The notes: generated from the sequence alone by a model not told the origin. Positions 23,020 through 30,811 are shown, counted from the stretch's first letter. The stretch is 64,000 bases of DNA from Actinospica sp035493475 (GCA_035493475.1 DATJIF010000175.1:101785-165784), one strand, 5' to 3'. Numbers and translations: made by a program.

Positions 23020-23616
23020 TCACTCCGTCCACCGGTCGCGCGCCGTGGGATCGGAGCGCAGGTCGAGGCGCAGCGACTCGCCGAACGCGCGGGTCTGCCG
23101 CCCCGACCGAAGCCCGGCGGCGATGGCCGTGCTCGCGAGCAGCGTGCGCGGATTCGGCAGACGGCGACGGGCCGCGCGGGGCAACACGTGCACCAGCGTC
23201 CAGCCGGCGGCCGGCACTGCCCGCGCGATCAGGTCGTTCTTGCCCTCGCGCGCGGCCCACTGGGCGACGTAGCCGGTCGTGCCCCCGTTCACCGGACTCG
23301 GGTTCGGCAGCCCGAAGACCTCGTGCAGTTCGGCGGTCAGCCGCGTGCACAGCGCCGAGACCAGGGCGGACTGGCCGAGCGCGGCCAACGGGGCGCCCAG
23401 CGGCACCGGCGCGAGCGCGCAGCAGCCGGCGACGGCGCCGACCGCGGCACCGCGCCGCGCGGCGTCCGCGACCAGCTGTTCGGCGAGTTCGTCGGGTTCC
23501 AGCCCGGGATACGCGGCGCGCAGTTCCGGCAGGCCGCGGGCGTGCGGGCGCGGAGCCAGTCGAGACAATCCCGTCTCCAGCTTGGCCCGCCAGAGTCCGG
23601 TCGCGGCCGCCGTCAT
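23020..23616 (-). CDS. Hypothetical protein, possibly EcsC-like
   Basis: 198 residues. A hydrophobic Gly/Ala-rich region (about 55-90: AAVGAVAGCCALAPVPLGAPLAALGQSALVSALCTRL) is followed by ELHEVFGLPNPSPVNGGTTGYVAQWAAREG and a basic C-terminus. The pattern is reminiscent of EcsC-type proteins, but the similarity is weak and I do not assign it. The start overlaps the stop of the gene at 23613-23876, and it precedes mrpE by 40 bases, so a link to the antiporter is possible. Confidence 0.55.
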   Translation of the reverse strand: MTAAATGLWRAKLETGLSRLAPRPHARGLPELRAAYPGLEPDELAEQLVADAARRGAAVGAVAGCCALAPVPLGAPLAALGQSALVSALCTRLTAELHEVFGLPNPSPVNGGTTGYVAQWAAREGKNDLIARAVPAAGWTLVHVLPRAARRRLPNPRTLLASTAIAAGLRSGRQTRAFGESLRLDLRSDPTARDRWTE

Positions 23617-23876
23617 CGCGGCATCGCGGCGACGACCAGGTCGTAGTCCACGGCGGTGACCGGCACGCTCAGCGCCGGGACCCCCGGGGACTCGAAGCCC
23701 GCGCCCGCCATGACGAAGATCTTGTACCGCCGGTTGTCGTCCAGCCAGGCGCGCACCTCGTCGGTCTCCAGCGAGGCCAGCGGCAGCGCGCCGAACGGGA
23801 TGCCCGAAGGTACCGTTTCGTCGTCGCCGGCCGCGATCAGCGACAGGATTCCCGGTTTCTCGTCGGTGGTCCGCAT
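23613..23876 (-). CDS. Hypothetical 87-residue protein
   Basis: A small soluble acidic protein. It contains FGALPLASLETDEVRAWLDD, RRYKIFVMAGAGFESPGVP and TAVDYDLVVAAMPR at its end. ATG 23876 is preceded by GGAGGG at 8 bases and by a stress-type promoter candidate at 23938-23915. It is the first gene of the transcript that leads into the mrp genes, and is divergent from the sigma factor gene. Family not recognised. Confidence 0.6.
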   Translation of the reverse strand: MRTTDEKPGILSLIAAGDDETVPSGIPFGALPLASLETDEVRAWLDDNRRYKIFVMAGAGFESPGVPALSVPVTAVDYDLVVAAMPR

Positions 23877-23914
23877 GGCAACCCTCCGTGCGTTCGTCCA
23901 GTTCCGGCCCCTGC

Positions 23915-23938
23915 TTGCCGGGATCGGCCGCCGCAAAC
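23915..23938 (-). promoter_or_regulatory. SigB-type promoter candidate for 23876-mrp operon
   Basis: Minus strand: GTTT (23938-23935), 14 bases, CGGCAA (23920-23915), 38 bases before ATG 23876. It is identical in boxes and spacing to those at 14943 and 29058. Confidence 0.42.
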
Positions 23939-23962
23939 CCGCGCCGAGCCGCGAACGGGCCC

Positions 23963-23987
23963 GTTTACGTCCCGCCCGATCGGTTAA
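23963..23987 (+). promoter_or_regulatory. Possible autoregulatory promoter of sigma gene
   Basis: GTTT (23963-23966), 15 bases, GGTTAA (23982-23987), 79 bases before GTG 24067. The -10-like box sits inside the palindrome CGGTTAACCG (23981-23990). Weaker fit than the other candidates. Confidence 0.3.
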
Positions 23988-24066
23988 CCGTTGAGTCCAC
24001 CGTGAGATCAGCGGTGCGCGCGACTGTGATCGTCAAGAATCTCAGCGAACTATCGAGGGCTGAACC

Positions 24067-24876
24067 GTGACGACGACCATCGACATCCCGAGTACCCGAC
24101 CCGCCCGACCGCTGCCGGCCGAGCGCGAGGCACAACGCGCCGAGACGATGCGCGTGCTGCGGAGGATGGTGAGTCTGCCGATCGGAGACCCGGAGCGGGC
24201 GCGGCTGCGCGACGAGGTGATCGAGGATCACATGCCGTACGCCCGGCACATCGCCCGCCGCTACGGCAACAGCGGCTCGACCACCGAGGACTTCGAGCAG
24301 GTCGCGTTCCTGGGCCTGGTCAAGGCCGTCGACAACTTCGATCCCGAGCACGGCACCGGCTTCCTCGGCTACGCCACCCCGATGATCATCGGGGAGATCA
24401 AGCGGTACTTCCGGGACGGCACCTGGAGCGTTCACGTGCCGCGCCGCATGCAGGAGGTGACCGGCGCGATGCACAAGGCGTCCGACGCCCTCACCGCCGA
24501 GCTCGGCCGCGCCCCCACGCTGCCCGAACTCTCCGAGCGCCTCGGCGTCGCGGTGGACGAACTCGTCGAGGCCCTGGACGCCTCCGAGGCCTACCGCACC
24601 GCGTCGCTCGACCGCCCCGTCGGACACGAACCTGACGGCGCGTCCCTCGGCGAACTGATAGGCGCCGACGACCCGGGCTACGAGCTCGCCGTCAACCGCG
24701 AGGTGCTGCGCGGCCTCGTCGAGGAGCTCGGCGAACGGGACCGGCAGATCCTGTCCATGCGCTTCTTCGACGGCATGACCCAGTCCCAGATCGGCGAGAA
24801 GCTCGGCGTCTCCCAGATGCAGGTCTCCCGCCTGATCACCAAGATCCTGACCACCCTGCGAGCCGGATTCGGGTAG
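24067..24876 (+). CDS. SigB/SigF-family RNA polymerase sigma factor
   Basis: 269 residues, full length. Region 2 is intact (EDFEQVAFLGLVKAVDNFDPEHGTGFLGYATPMIIGEIKRYFRD), region 3 follows (VHVPRRMQEVTGAMHKASDAL), and region 4 carries the helix-turn-helix SQIGEKLGVSQMQVSRLITKI. Sigma factors of this family direct stress or development genes and are held by RsbW-type anti-sigma factors. GTG start. It is followed by a STAS anti-anti-sigma gene after 14 bases and is the best candidate for reading the promoter family described in this window. Confidence 0.95.
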   Translation: MTTTIDIPSTRPARPLPAEREAQRAETMRVLRRMVSLPIGDPERARLRDEVIEDHMPYARHIARRYGNSGSTTEDFEQVAFLGLVKAVDNFDPEHGTGFLGYATPMIIGEIKRYFRDGTWSVHVPRRMQEVTGAMHKASDALTAELGRAPTLPELSERLGVAVDELVEALDASEAYRTASLDRPVGHEPDGASLGELIGADDPGYELAVNREVLRGLVEELGERDRQILSMRFFDGMTQSQIGEKLGVSQMQVSRLITKILTTLRAGFG

Positions 24877-24890
24877 GAAGGCGTTGGGCA

Positions 24891-25247
24891 ATGGATCCCA
24901 CGACGGGAGCTGCCGTGAACGCGTGCACGATATCGAGTTCGATCGAGCCGGGCGGCCGGATGCTGACCGTCGCGGGTGATGTGGACCTCGCCGCCAGCGC
25001 GAAGCTCGAGGCCGAGATCGTCGGCGCCGTCGGGGAGCTCGATCCGGGCGCCGAGCTCTGCCTCGACCTCGCGGCCGTAGGCTTTCTCGACTCGGCCGGA
25101 CTGCGCGCCCTGCTCCGCGGCTCCGACGCCGCCTCCGCCGCCGAGGTACGGCTCGCCCTCGTACTCTCCCCGGCCGTCGCCAGGGTGCTCGAGATGGCCC
25201 GGATCGGCCCGGAGGTCTTCGGCATCGCGGGGCTGGACTGGGGCTGA
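24891..25247 (+). CDS. STAS-domain anti-anti-sigma factor
   Basis: 118 residues. MLTVAGDVDLAASAKLEAE and LCLDLAAVGFLDSAGLRALL, the Ser of DSAGL being the phospho-site. It is similar in sequence to the partial STAS protein at the window start. 14 bases downstream of the sigma factor on the same strand, so the two are probably co-transcribed. No anti-sigma gene is adjacent; the nearest is at 460-900. Stops 3 bases from the convergent exporter gene. Confidence 0.92.
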   Translation: MDPTTGAAVNACTISSSIEPGGRMLTVAGDVDLAASAKLEAEIVGAVGELDPGAELCLDLAAVGFLDSAGLRALLRGSDAASAAEVRLALVLSPAVARVLEMARIGPEVFGIAGLDWG

Positions 25248-25250
25248 GGC

Positions 25251-26630
25251 TCACTTCTTCGCCGATGCCGGCGCGAGAAGGGCCAGTGCGGCGGTGAGGG
25301 TGTAGAGGGCTGCGGCGCCGAGGGCGGAGGCGTGTAGGCCGGGGAGGAATCGTGGTGCGTCCGGCTGGCCTGCCAGTGCTCCGGTGAGGGCGATGCCGAT
25401 GGCTCCGCCGGTCTGACGGGCGGTGTTGTTCACGGCCGAGGCGAGGCCGGATCGTTCTGCGGGCACGGCGGCTACGGCGGCTGCGACCACGGCCGTCACC
25501 AGGATGCCGAGGCCGATTCCCCAAGCTAGCAAGGACGGCAGCAGCAGCGCCGGATAGCTCGCGTCGCGGTCCGTGAGGGCGAGGGCGGCGAGTCCGGAGG
25601 CGGCGATGACGAGCCCGGCGACCATCGGCAGTTTGGTGCCGATGCGGCCGGTCAGGCGTCCGCCGAGTGGGGCGATCACGGCGAGGGGGATGAACAGCGG
25701 CATCAGTGCGAGGCCCGCGCCGAGCGGTGAACGGTGCTGCACCTGCTGCAGGAAGAGGGAGAGCACGAACAGCACGCCGAGGGTGCCCAGGTTCATCACT
25801 CCGGCCGCGGTGTTCGCGATGGAGAACGCGGGGCGGCGGGCCAGGCTCGGTGGCAGCATGGCCCGATCGCCGCGCCGCCGCTCGACGGCGACGAACGCGG
25901 CGAGTAGGAGTACGGCGGCGGCACCGGCCCCGATCGACGCCGCGTCAGCTCCGGAGCGTCCCGCCTGGATGACCGCGAACGTCGTCGCGACCAGCAGCAG
26001 CACGCCGAGCAGCGTGCCGAGGCCGTCCACCTCGGGAGTGTCCTCATCCCGTCGCCCGCGGTCGTCGGGAACGATGACCATGCTGGCGACCAGTGCGAGG
26101 ATCACGACAGGCACGTTGACCAGGAACACGGCGCGCCAGTTGAAGCCCGCGATCAGCGCGCCGCCGACCACCGGCCCGGCAGGCAGCGCGAGCCCGCCGA
26201 TGCCTGCCCACACGCCGATCGCACGCGCCTGCGCCTGCCGCTCCGGGTACGCGCGGCTGATGATCGCGAGCGTGCCCGGCAGCAGCAGCGCCGCACCGAC
26301 GCCCTGCACTGCCCGGGCCGCGACGAGCGTCGGCGCGTTCGGCGCGAGACCGCAGGCCAGCGAGCTGACGCCGAAGACCGTGAGCCCGGTGAGCACGATC
26401 CGCTTGTGGCCGAAGCGGTCGCCGATCGTGCCGCTGGGCAGCATCAGCGAGGCCAGCGCGATCGCGTAGCCGTCCACGACCCATTGCAGGGCACTGACGT
26501 TCGCGTGCAGACCGGTGCCGATGCTCGGGAGCGCGACATTCACGATCGTGACGTCGAGCAGCACCAGGAAGTACCCCGAGCACATCACGACCAGGACGGT
26601 GACGGGCGATTTCCGGGGCGCCATCGTCAC
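25251..26630 (-). CDS. DHA2-type MFS exporter (EmrB/QacA family)
   Basis: 459 residues with about 14 hydrophobic helices. N-terminal VLLDVTIVNVALPSIGTGL and LQWVVDGYAIALASLMLP are the DHA2 signatures, then GDRFGHKRIVLTGL (motif A) and VVGGALIAGFNWRAVFLVNVP (motif C region). Likely a proton-driven drug or metabolite exporter. GTG 26630 and ATG 26624 are both possible; GTG overlaps the TGA of the small CBS-fragment gene upstream (GTGA), which implies translational coupling. Confidence 0.9.
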   Translation of the reverse strand: MTMAPRKSPVTVLVVMCSGYFLVLLDVTIVNVALPSIGTGLHANVSALQWVVDGYAIALASLMLPSGTIGDRFGHKRIVLTGLTVFGVSSLACGLAPNAPTLVAARAVQGVGAALLLPGTLAIISRAYPERQAQARAIGVWAGIGGLALPAGPVVGGALIAGFNWRAVFLVNVPVVILALVASMVIVPDDRGRRDEDTPEVDGLGTLLGVLLLVATTFAVIQAGRSGADAASIGAGAAAVLLLAAFVAVERRRGDRAMLPPSLARRPAFSIANTAAGVMNLGTLGVLFVLSLFLQQVQHRSPLGAGLALMPLFIPLAVIAPLGGRLTGRIGTKLPMVAGLVIAASGLAALALTDRDASYPALLLPSLLAWGIGLGILVTAVVAAAVAAVPAERSGLASAVNNTARQTGGAIGIALTGALAGQPDAPRFLPGLHASALGAAALYTLTAALALLAPASAKK

Positions 26631-26719
26631 GTGTTGGGCAGCGCCTGGTTGCGCATCAGCCCCGCCACCTGGACGACATCAGTGTCCGGGGCCATGAGTT
26701 CGCTCACGGTCACGGTCAT
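26627..26719 (-). CDS. 30-residue truncated CBS-domain peptide
   Basis: ATG 26719 with a strong ribosome site (GGGAGGAC) opens a 30-codon frame. Its product starts VTVSELMAPDTDVVQVAGLM, the beginning of a CBS motif (compare RVxDVMTxDVVTVxPDTPVxEVAxLM). It stops after RNQALPNT, in an overlap with the exporter start. It is either a remnant of a CBS protein now serving as a leader, or a functional short peptide. A stress-type promoter candidate sits 50 bases upstream. Confidence 0.5.
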   Translation of the reverse strand: MTVTVSELMAPDTDVVQVAGLMRNQALPNT

Positions 26720-26768
26720 TGCGGTGTCCTCCCTTCACGGCGACCGCTCGGCCGCCGGTCTGCCGCGC

Positions 26769-26793
26769 TTACCCGGCCATGCGGCGGGCATGC
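26769..26793 (-). promoter_or_regulatory. SigB-type promoter candidate for CBS-peptide/exporter
   Basis: Minus strand: GCAT (26793-26790), 15 bases, GGGTAA (26774-26769), 49 bases before ATG 26719. It shares the palindrome ATGCGCGCAT (26790-26799) with the plus-strand element at 26796. Confidence 0.45.
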
Positions 26794-26795
26794 GC

Positions 26796-26820
26796 GCATA
26801 CGTGGATGGATCAGGGGTAG
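26796..26820 (+). promoter_or_regulatory. SigB-type promoter candidate for Pro-rich protein
   Basis: GCAT (26796-26799), 15 bases, GGGTAG (26815-26820). ATG 26830 is only 9 bases past the -10-like box, so a transcript from here would be nearly leaderless. Confidence 0.42.
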
Positions 26821-26829
26821 CCGGGGCGC

Positions 26830-27105
26830 ATGATCGACTATCGAGTCAACCCCTTCGCCGGCCGCCGGTTCCCGTTCCCGGCCAGGTCGACGGTCCTGGA
26901 GCCGACCACGTCCGCGACGGTGCCGCCGGTGCCGGATCCGGACCGCCCGGTCGACCCCGAGCCGCCGCCGAACCCGGTGCCGGACCCGGACCGTCCGGTG
27001 GAGCCCGCGCCGACGCCGTATCCGCTCCCTGACCCGGACCGCCCGATCGGCCCCGACCCGGATCGTCCGGTGACGCCCGAGCCGGAGCCCGCGCCGGGCC
27101 TCTAG
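26830..27105 (+). CDS. Small proline/aspartate-repeat protein
   Basis: 91 residues. After MIDYRVNPFAGRRFPFPARS it consists of Pro-rich text with PDPDRP recurring four times (PDPDRPV, PDPDRPV, PDPDRPI, then GPDPDRPV), joined by PEPPPNPV, PAPTPYPL and similar. There is no signal peptide or membrane helix. No family recognised. Reality as a gene is supported by the promoter-like element just upstream and the repeat, though low complexity weakens this. Its TAG shares a CTAG with the stop of the convergent transketolase gene. Confidence 0.5.
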   Translation: MIDYRVNPFAGRRFPFPARSTVLEPTTSATVPPVPDPDRPVDPEPPPNPVPDPDRPVEPAPTPYPLPDPDRPIGPDPDRPVTPEPEPAPGL

Positions 27106-29024
27106 ACGATGCTTCCGGCGACGGTGTCGCGCACGGTCTGCGCGATGTGCCGCGCCGAGATGCCGGCCCGATCGAGGTTGTGCTCCGGCGAATCCGAGCC
27201 GGGCACGTCGCGCACGGCGAGCCGCCGGATCATGCACGGCACGTCGGTCAGCTCCGCCGCGACCGCCTCTCCGACGCCGCCCTCGGGCCGGTGGTCCTCG
27301 ACCGTGACGACCAGTGGGGTATCAGTCGCGCAGCGGCGCAGGGTGCGGGCGTCGATCGGCTTGATCGAGTAGAGGTCGAGCACTCGTACCGGTAGCCCTT
27401 CGAGTGCGAGTTCCTCCGCGGCGGCCAGGCATTCGTGCAGGGTCACGCCGGCGCCCACCAGCGTGGCGACGTCGTCCGCGCCCTCGCCCCACAGCTTCGA
27501 TCCGCCGACGGGGAACGGCTCGTCCGGCTCGTAGAGCACCGGGTACGCGCCGCGGGTGATTCGCAGATAGCTGATGCCGGACAGCTTGTTCGTGGCCACC
27601 GCGAGCTGCGCGGCGGCGTTGGCGTCGGCCGGGTAGAGGACCGTCGATCCGTGCAGGCAGCGCATCATCGCGATGTCCTCCAGGCCCATCTGGGAGGGTC
27701 CGTCCGGGCCGATCTCCACGCCGCAGTGCGTTCCGGCCAGGTGAATCGGCGGGCCGTCGATCGCGACGATGCGCAGGAAGTCGTGCGCGCGGGAGAGGAA
27801 CGCGGCGAAGGTCGCGGCGTGCACCCGCCAGCCGCGCGCCGCGAAACCGGCCGCCGACGCGATCAGCTGCTGCTCGGCGATGTACATCTGGAAGAAGCGT
27901 TCCGGGTACGCCTTCTCGAACTCGCCGGTGCCGGTCGAGTTGCCCACTTCTCCGTCGAGCACGACGACGTCCTGGTCCTCGCCGAGCGCCACCAGCGCCT
28001 TGCCGTACGCGGCGCGGGTGCCGACCTCCTCGCCCTTGGCGAAGCCCGGCGCCTCGACCGGGAGCGGGGCGGGCGAGGGCACGTGCACCGGAGCGACGCG
28101 CGGCACGCCGGTTCCGGTGGCCGTTCCGTCGTCCCGGTCCGCGTTGATCGGCCCCGGCCCGAGCACGCGCAGGTGAGTGGGTCCGCCGAGGTCCGCGATG
28201 GCCTGCTCGGCGAGGTCGGCGGGCAGCGGCTTGCCGTGCCAGTCGGGGGAGTCGGCGACCTTGGCACAGCCGTATCCCTTGACCGTCCGCGCGAGGATCA
28301 CGGTCGGCCGGTCGGCGGAGACGGCGGCCTCGTAAGCGGTGTCGATCTCGCGCACGTCGTGCCCGTCGATCTCCAGCACCGCGCAGCCGAACGCGCGGGC
28401 CCGGGCGGCGTAGGGCGCGAGGTCCCAGCCGTACTCGGTCGGTCCGGTCTGGCCGAGCCGGTTGACGTCGACGATCACGGTGAGCCGGCCCAGCTTGTGC
28501 GCGCCGGCCTTGTCCAGCGCCTCCCAGACCGAGCCCTCGGCCATCTCGCCGTCGCCGCACAGGGCCCAGACGTGGTACGGCTCGTCGTGCATCTCCTGGC
28601 CGGCCAGCGCGATCCCGGCCGCGTACGCGATGCCCTGGCCGAGCGAGCCGGTGGCCATCGGCACCCACGGCAGCTTCGGGGTCGGGTGCCCTTCGAGGCG
28701 TCCGCCGCGCCGGTAGGTGGTCAGCAGCTCCGGCTCGTCGACCACGCCGACGGCGCGGTACATCGCGTACAGCAGGGGAGAGGCGTGCCCCTTGGACAGG
28801 ATGAAGTAGTCGTTGCCGCGCCGCGCCGGGTCGCTCCAGTCGTAGCGCAGGTAGCGGGTGAGCAGCACGGCCGCGAGATCGGCGGCGGACATGCTGGAGG
28901 TCGGGTGCCCGGAGCCCGCCGCGGTGGTCGCGCGGATCGCGTCGACCCGCAGTTGGCGGGCGAGCGCCAGCACGGACTCGGGTTCGGTGGTCGGGGTGAT
29001 GGGGGACTGCGCGGCAGTGGTCAT
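27102..29024 (-). CDS. tkt: Transketolase (metazoan/archaeal-like short type)
   Basis: 640 residues. N-half: ATTAAGSGHPTSSMSAADL, ILSKGHASPLLYAMYRAVG, ATGSLGQGIAYAAG, and the TPP motif GDGEMAEGSVWEAL. C-half pyrimidine domain: DGEVGNSTGTGEFEKAYPERF with catalytic Glu region, HCGVEIGPDGPSQMGLEDIAMMR. Length and motifs resemble animal-type transketolases rather than the roughly 700-residue housekeeping bacterial enzyme. It moves two-carbon units between pentose-phosphate sugars. No Shine-Dalgarno precedes ATG 29024 and the promoter candidate is only 10 bases upstream. Confidence 0.92.
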   Translation of the reverse strand: MTTAAQSPITPTTEPESVLALARQLRVDAIRATTAAGSGHPTSSMSAADLAAVLLTRYLRYDWSDPARRGNDYFILSKGHASPLLYAMYRAVGVVDEPELLTTYRRGGRLEGHPTPKLPWVPMATGSLGQGIAYAAGIALAGQEMHDEPYHVWALCGDGEMAEGSVWEALDKAGAHKLGRLTVIVDVNRLGQTGPTEYGWDLAPYAARARAFGCAVLEIDGHDVREIDTAYEAAVSADRPTVILARTVKGYGCAKVADSPDWHGKPLPADLAEQAIADLGGPTHLRVLGPGPINADRDDGTATGTGVPRVAPVHVPSPAPLPVEAPGFAKGEEVGTRAAYGKALVALGEDQDVVVLDGEVGNSTGTGEFEKAYPERFFQMYIAEQQLIASAAGFAARGWRVHAATFAAFLSRAHDFLRIVAIDGPPIHLAGTHCGVEIGPDGPSQMGLEDIAMMRCLHGSTVLYPADANAAAQLAVATNKLSGISYLRITRGAYPVLYEPDEPFPVGGSKLWGEGADDVATLVGAGVTLHECLAAAEELALEGLPVRVLDLYSIKPIDARTLRRCATDTPLVVTVEDHRPEGGVGEAVAAELTDVPCMIRRLAVRDVPGSDSPEHNLDRAGISARHIAQTVRDTVAGSIV

Positions 29025-29034
29025 CGCGCGCGGG

Positions 29035-29058
29035 TTGCCGGTGAACCGGTGGCCAAAC
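29035..29058 (-). promoter_or_regulatory. SigB-type promoter candidate for transketolase
   Basis: Minus strand: GTTT (29058-29055), 14 bases, CGGCAA (29040-29035), 10 bases before ATG 29024. It implies a leaderless or near-leaderless mRNA, in line with the missing ribosome site. Confidence 0.42.
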
Positions 29059-29073
29059 GTCGCAAAACGGCTC

Positions 29074-29098
29074 GTTTATCCAGGCGGCGATCGGTCAC
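29074..29098 (+). promoter_or_regulatory. Possible stress promoter for hemerythrin operon
   Basis: GTTT (29074-29077), 15 bases, GGTCAC (29093-29098), 35 bases before ATG 29134. The -35 and spacing fit the family; the -10 is degenerate. Confidence 0.28.
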
Positions 29099-29133
29099 CC
29101 GGGCGCACGTCCGTCCCGCGACAAGGATGAAGG

Positions 29134-29745
29134 ATGTGGTCTTTCATGCACACGGCGCGTGAGGAGCGGATGGCCGCGGCCTCCCTGCCCCAGGCGAACG
29201 TCGTCTCCATCCTCTACGAGCAGCACGCCCAGCTGCGCGACCAGTTCGGCGTCGTGCCCGACCTGCACGGCGAGTACCGCAGGGCCGCGTTCGACATGCT
29301 GCGCGAGATGCTCGCCCGGCACGAGGCCGCCGAGGAGGTTGTGCTCCGTCCGGTGACCGAGAAGCTGCTGCCGTCCGGGCAGACCCATGCCCGCAACGAC
29401 GAGGAGAAGGCCGCCGCGCGCGAGCTGGCCGAGCTCGAGCGGATGGACCTGGAGAGCCCCGAGTTCGCGCCGCGGCTGCGGCTGCTCGAGGAGCAGGTGC
29501 TGATGCACTTCGTGCGCGAGGAGGCCGAGGAGTTCCCGGCCGTGCTCGGCGAACTGAGCGCGCACGAGCAGGAGCAGATGGGCCGCTGGATGATGCGCGC
29601 GATGGCCCTCGCCCCGAGCCATCCGCACCCGATGCTCACCGGCTCGCCGGTCGGCCAGGCGGTGCTCGGCCCGTTCGCCGCGCTCTCCGACTGGGCCCGC
29701 GACCTGCTCGGCCGATCCCGTGAAGAACACCGCGAAGAACACTGA
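29134..29745 (+). CDS. Hemerythrin (HHE) domain protein
   Basis: 203 residues. Iron-ligand motifs: ILYEQHAQLRDQF (about 26-38), MLARHEAAEEVVLRP (about 58-72) and LMHFVREEAEEFPAVL (about 122-137). It closely follows the pattern of the hemerythrin at 12766, including an xHPHPMLTGSPVGQ segment near 169-182. ATG 29134 is used; ATG 29170 with GAGGAG upstream is an alternative that still covers the whole domain. First of seven same-strand genes to 33746. Confidence 0.88.
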   Translation: MWSFMHTAREERMAAASLPQANVVSILYEQHAQLRDQFGVVPDLHGEYRRAAFDMLREMLARHEAAEEVVLRPVTEKLLPSGQTHARNDEEKAAARELAELERMDLESPEFAPRLRLLEEQVLMHFVREEAEEFPAVLGELSAHEQEQMGRWMMRAMALAPSHPHPMLTGSPVGQAVLGPFAALSDWARDLLGRSREEHREEH

Positions 29746-29761
29746 TCCGAAGGGTGCGATC

Positions 29762-30271
29762 ATGGTTCAGACCCCGTACGAGACAGAGGTGGAGACCGGC
29801 CCCGGCCGCCAGATCGGCCGGCTGCTCGCCACCCTCATCGGCGTCGCCCTCCTCGTCGTCAGCGCGTTCACGGACTGGACGCCGTCGCTGACCGGCGACC
29901 GGCTGGATATAAGGGCCCTGGTACGAGCGGACTTCGCTGCGCAGTCCGACTTCGTGCGGACCGTCGGTGGAGTCAGCGTGCTGATCGCGCTCGTCGCGCT
30001 GATCGGCCTGGTCGACCGGACCGGGTGGCTCACCCGGCTCGCGGGCGCGGCGGCCCTGATCGTCTTCGTCCTGTACGCGATCGAGGCCTACCGCGTGTTC
30101 GGCCACGACTTCGGCACGGCCGTCGGCGACCTGCGCACCGGCGCCTGGCTGCAGTTCGCGGGCGGCGTCGTGCTGCTGATCGGCGGCTACCTCGGCTCCC
30201 GCGTGGCGGTCGTCCCGGCCGCCGTCGAGAGCGAGCCGGTCCATCCCTCCAACCTGGAAGGCAGGCGTTGA
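29762..30271 (+). CDS. Four-helix membrane protein, unknown function
   Basis: 169 residues. Hydrophobic helices at about 20-38 (IGRLLATLIGVALLVVSAF), 68-86 (VGGVSVLIALVALIGLV), 92-108 (LAGAAALIVFVLYAIEAY) and 128-147 (LQFAGGVVLLIGGYLGS), with a loop after the first containing DWTPSLTGDRLDIRALVRAD. No family recognised. 16 bases after the hemerythrin and 2 bases before the next gene. Confidence 0.7.
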   Translation: MVQTPYETEVETGPGRQIGRLLATLIGVALLVVSAFTDWTPSLTGDRLDIRALVRADFAAQSDFVRTVGGVSVLIALVALIGLVDRTGWLTRLAGAAALIVFVLYAIEAYRVFGHDFGTAVGDLRTGAWLQFAGGVVLLIGGYLGSRVAVVPAAVESEPVHPSNLEGRR

Positions 30272-30273
30272 TC

Positions 30274-30798
30274 ATGCGACGCGCGAGCTTCATCGGCGCG
30301 ATGGCGGCCATCGCCGCGGGCGCCATCCTGGCCTTCGCCGTGCACAGCACCCCGCACTGGCTCGACCTCCAGCAGGCCGGGGTCATCATCCTGCTCGGCG
30401 GCCTCGCCGACCTAATCGTCAGGTTCCTGATATCGGACAGCCCGCTGCTCAACCAGCAGGCCGCCGACGTCGCCGCCGTGGTCGAACCGCTCGGCGATCC
30501 GGTACTCGACGCGGCCGGGAACCCGGTGAACCTGCCCCCGACCGCGTCGCCCATCGTCACCACGGGCGTCGAGGTACCGGTGGACAGCGCGTACCCCGCC
30601 GAGGCGTGGCGGCACCCGGACACCCCGGCGGCCCACGACCGGGCCGTATACGAACGCGCCCTACGCGCCGCGGACGACGGCGGCGGCCTGGACACCCCGG
30701 AATCCCCGATCGCCGTCACGACGATCACCGGCAAGCCGGTCCGGCCGCGCGGCCGCGGCCTGCGCCGCGTCACCGGGCGCGGCAGCCGCGAGACCTGA
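30274..30798 (+). CDS. DUF6458-like membrane protein with long basic tail
   Basis: 174 residues. The N-terminal hairpin FIGAMAAIAAGAILAFAV and LQQAGVIILLGGLADLIVRFLI resembles the DUF6458-like protein at 11745 (GANISVITAGAVLAFA). The soluble remainder (about 60-174) is Pro/Asp-rich and ends with a strongly basic RPRGRGLRRVTGRGSRET. Function unknown. ATG 30274 is preceded by GGAAGGC. Confidence 0.65.
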   Translation: MRRASFIGAMAAIAAGAILAFAVHSTPHWLDLQQAGVIILLGGLADLIVRFLISDSPLLNQQAADVAAVVEPLGDPVLDAAGNPVNLPPTASPIVTTGVEVPVDSAYPAEAWRHPDTPAAHDRAVYERALRAADDGGGLDTPESPIAVTTITGKPVRPRGRGLRRVTGRGSRET

Positions 30799-30811
30799 GA
30801 AGGAGACTGAC

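Noticed and set aside
27435..29162. Plus-strand frame of 575 codons opposite transketolase
   Set aside because: No recognisable domain; transketolase motifs on the other strand are complete.
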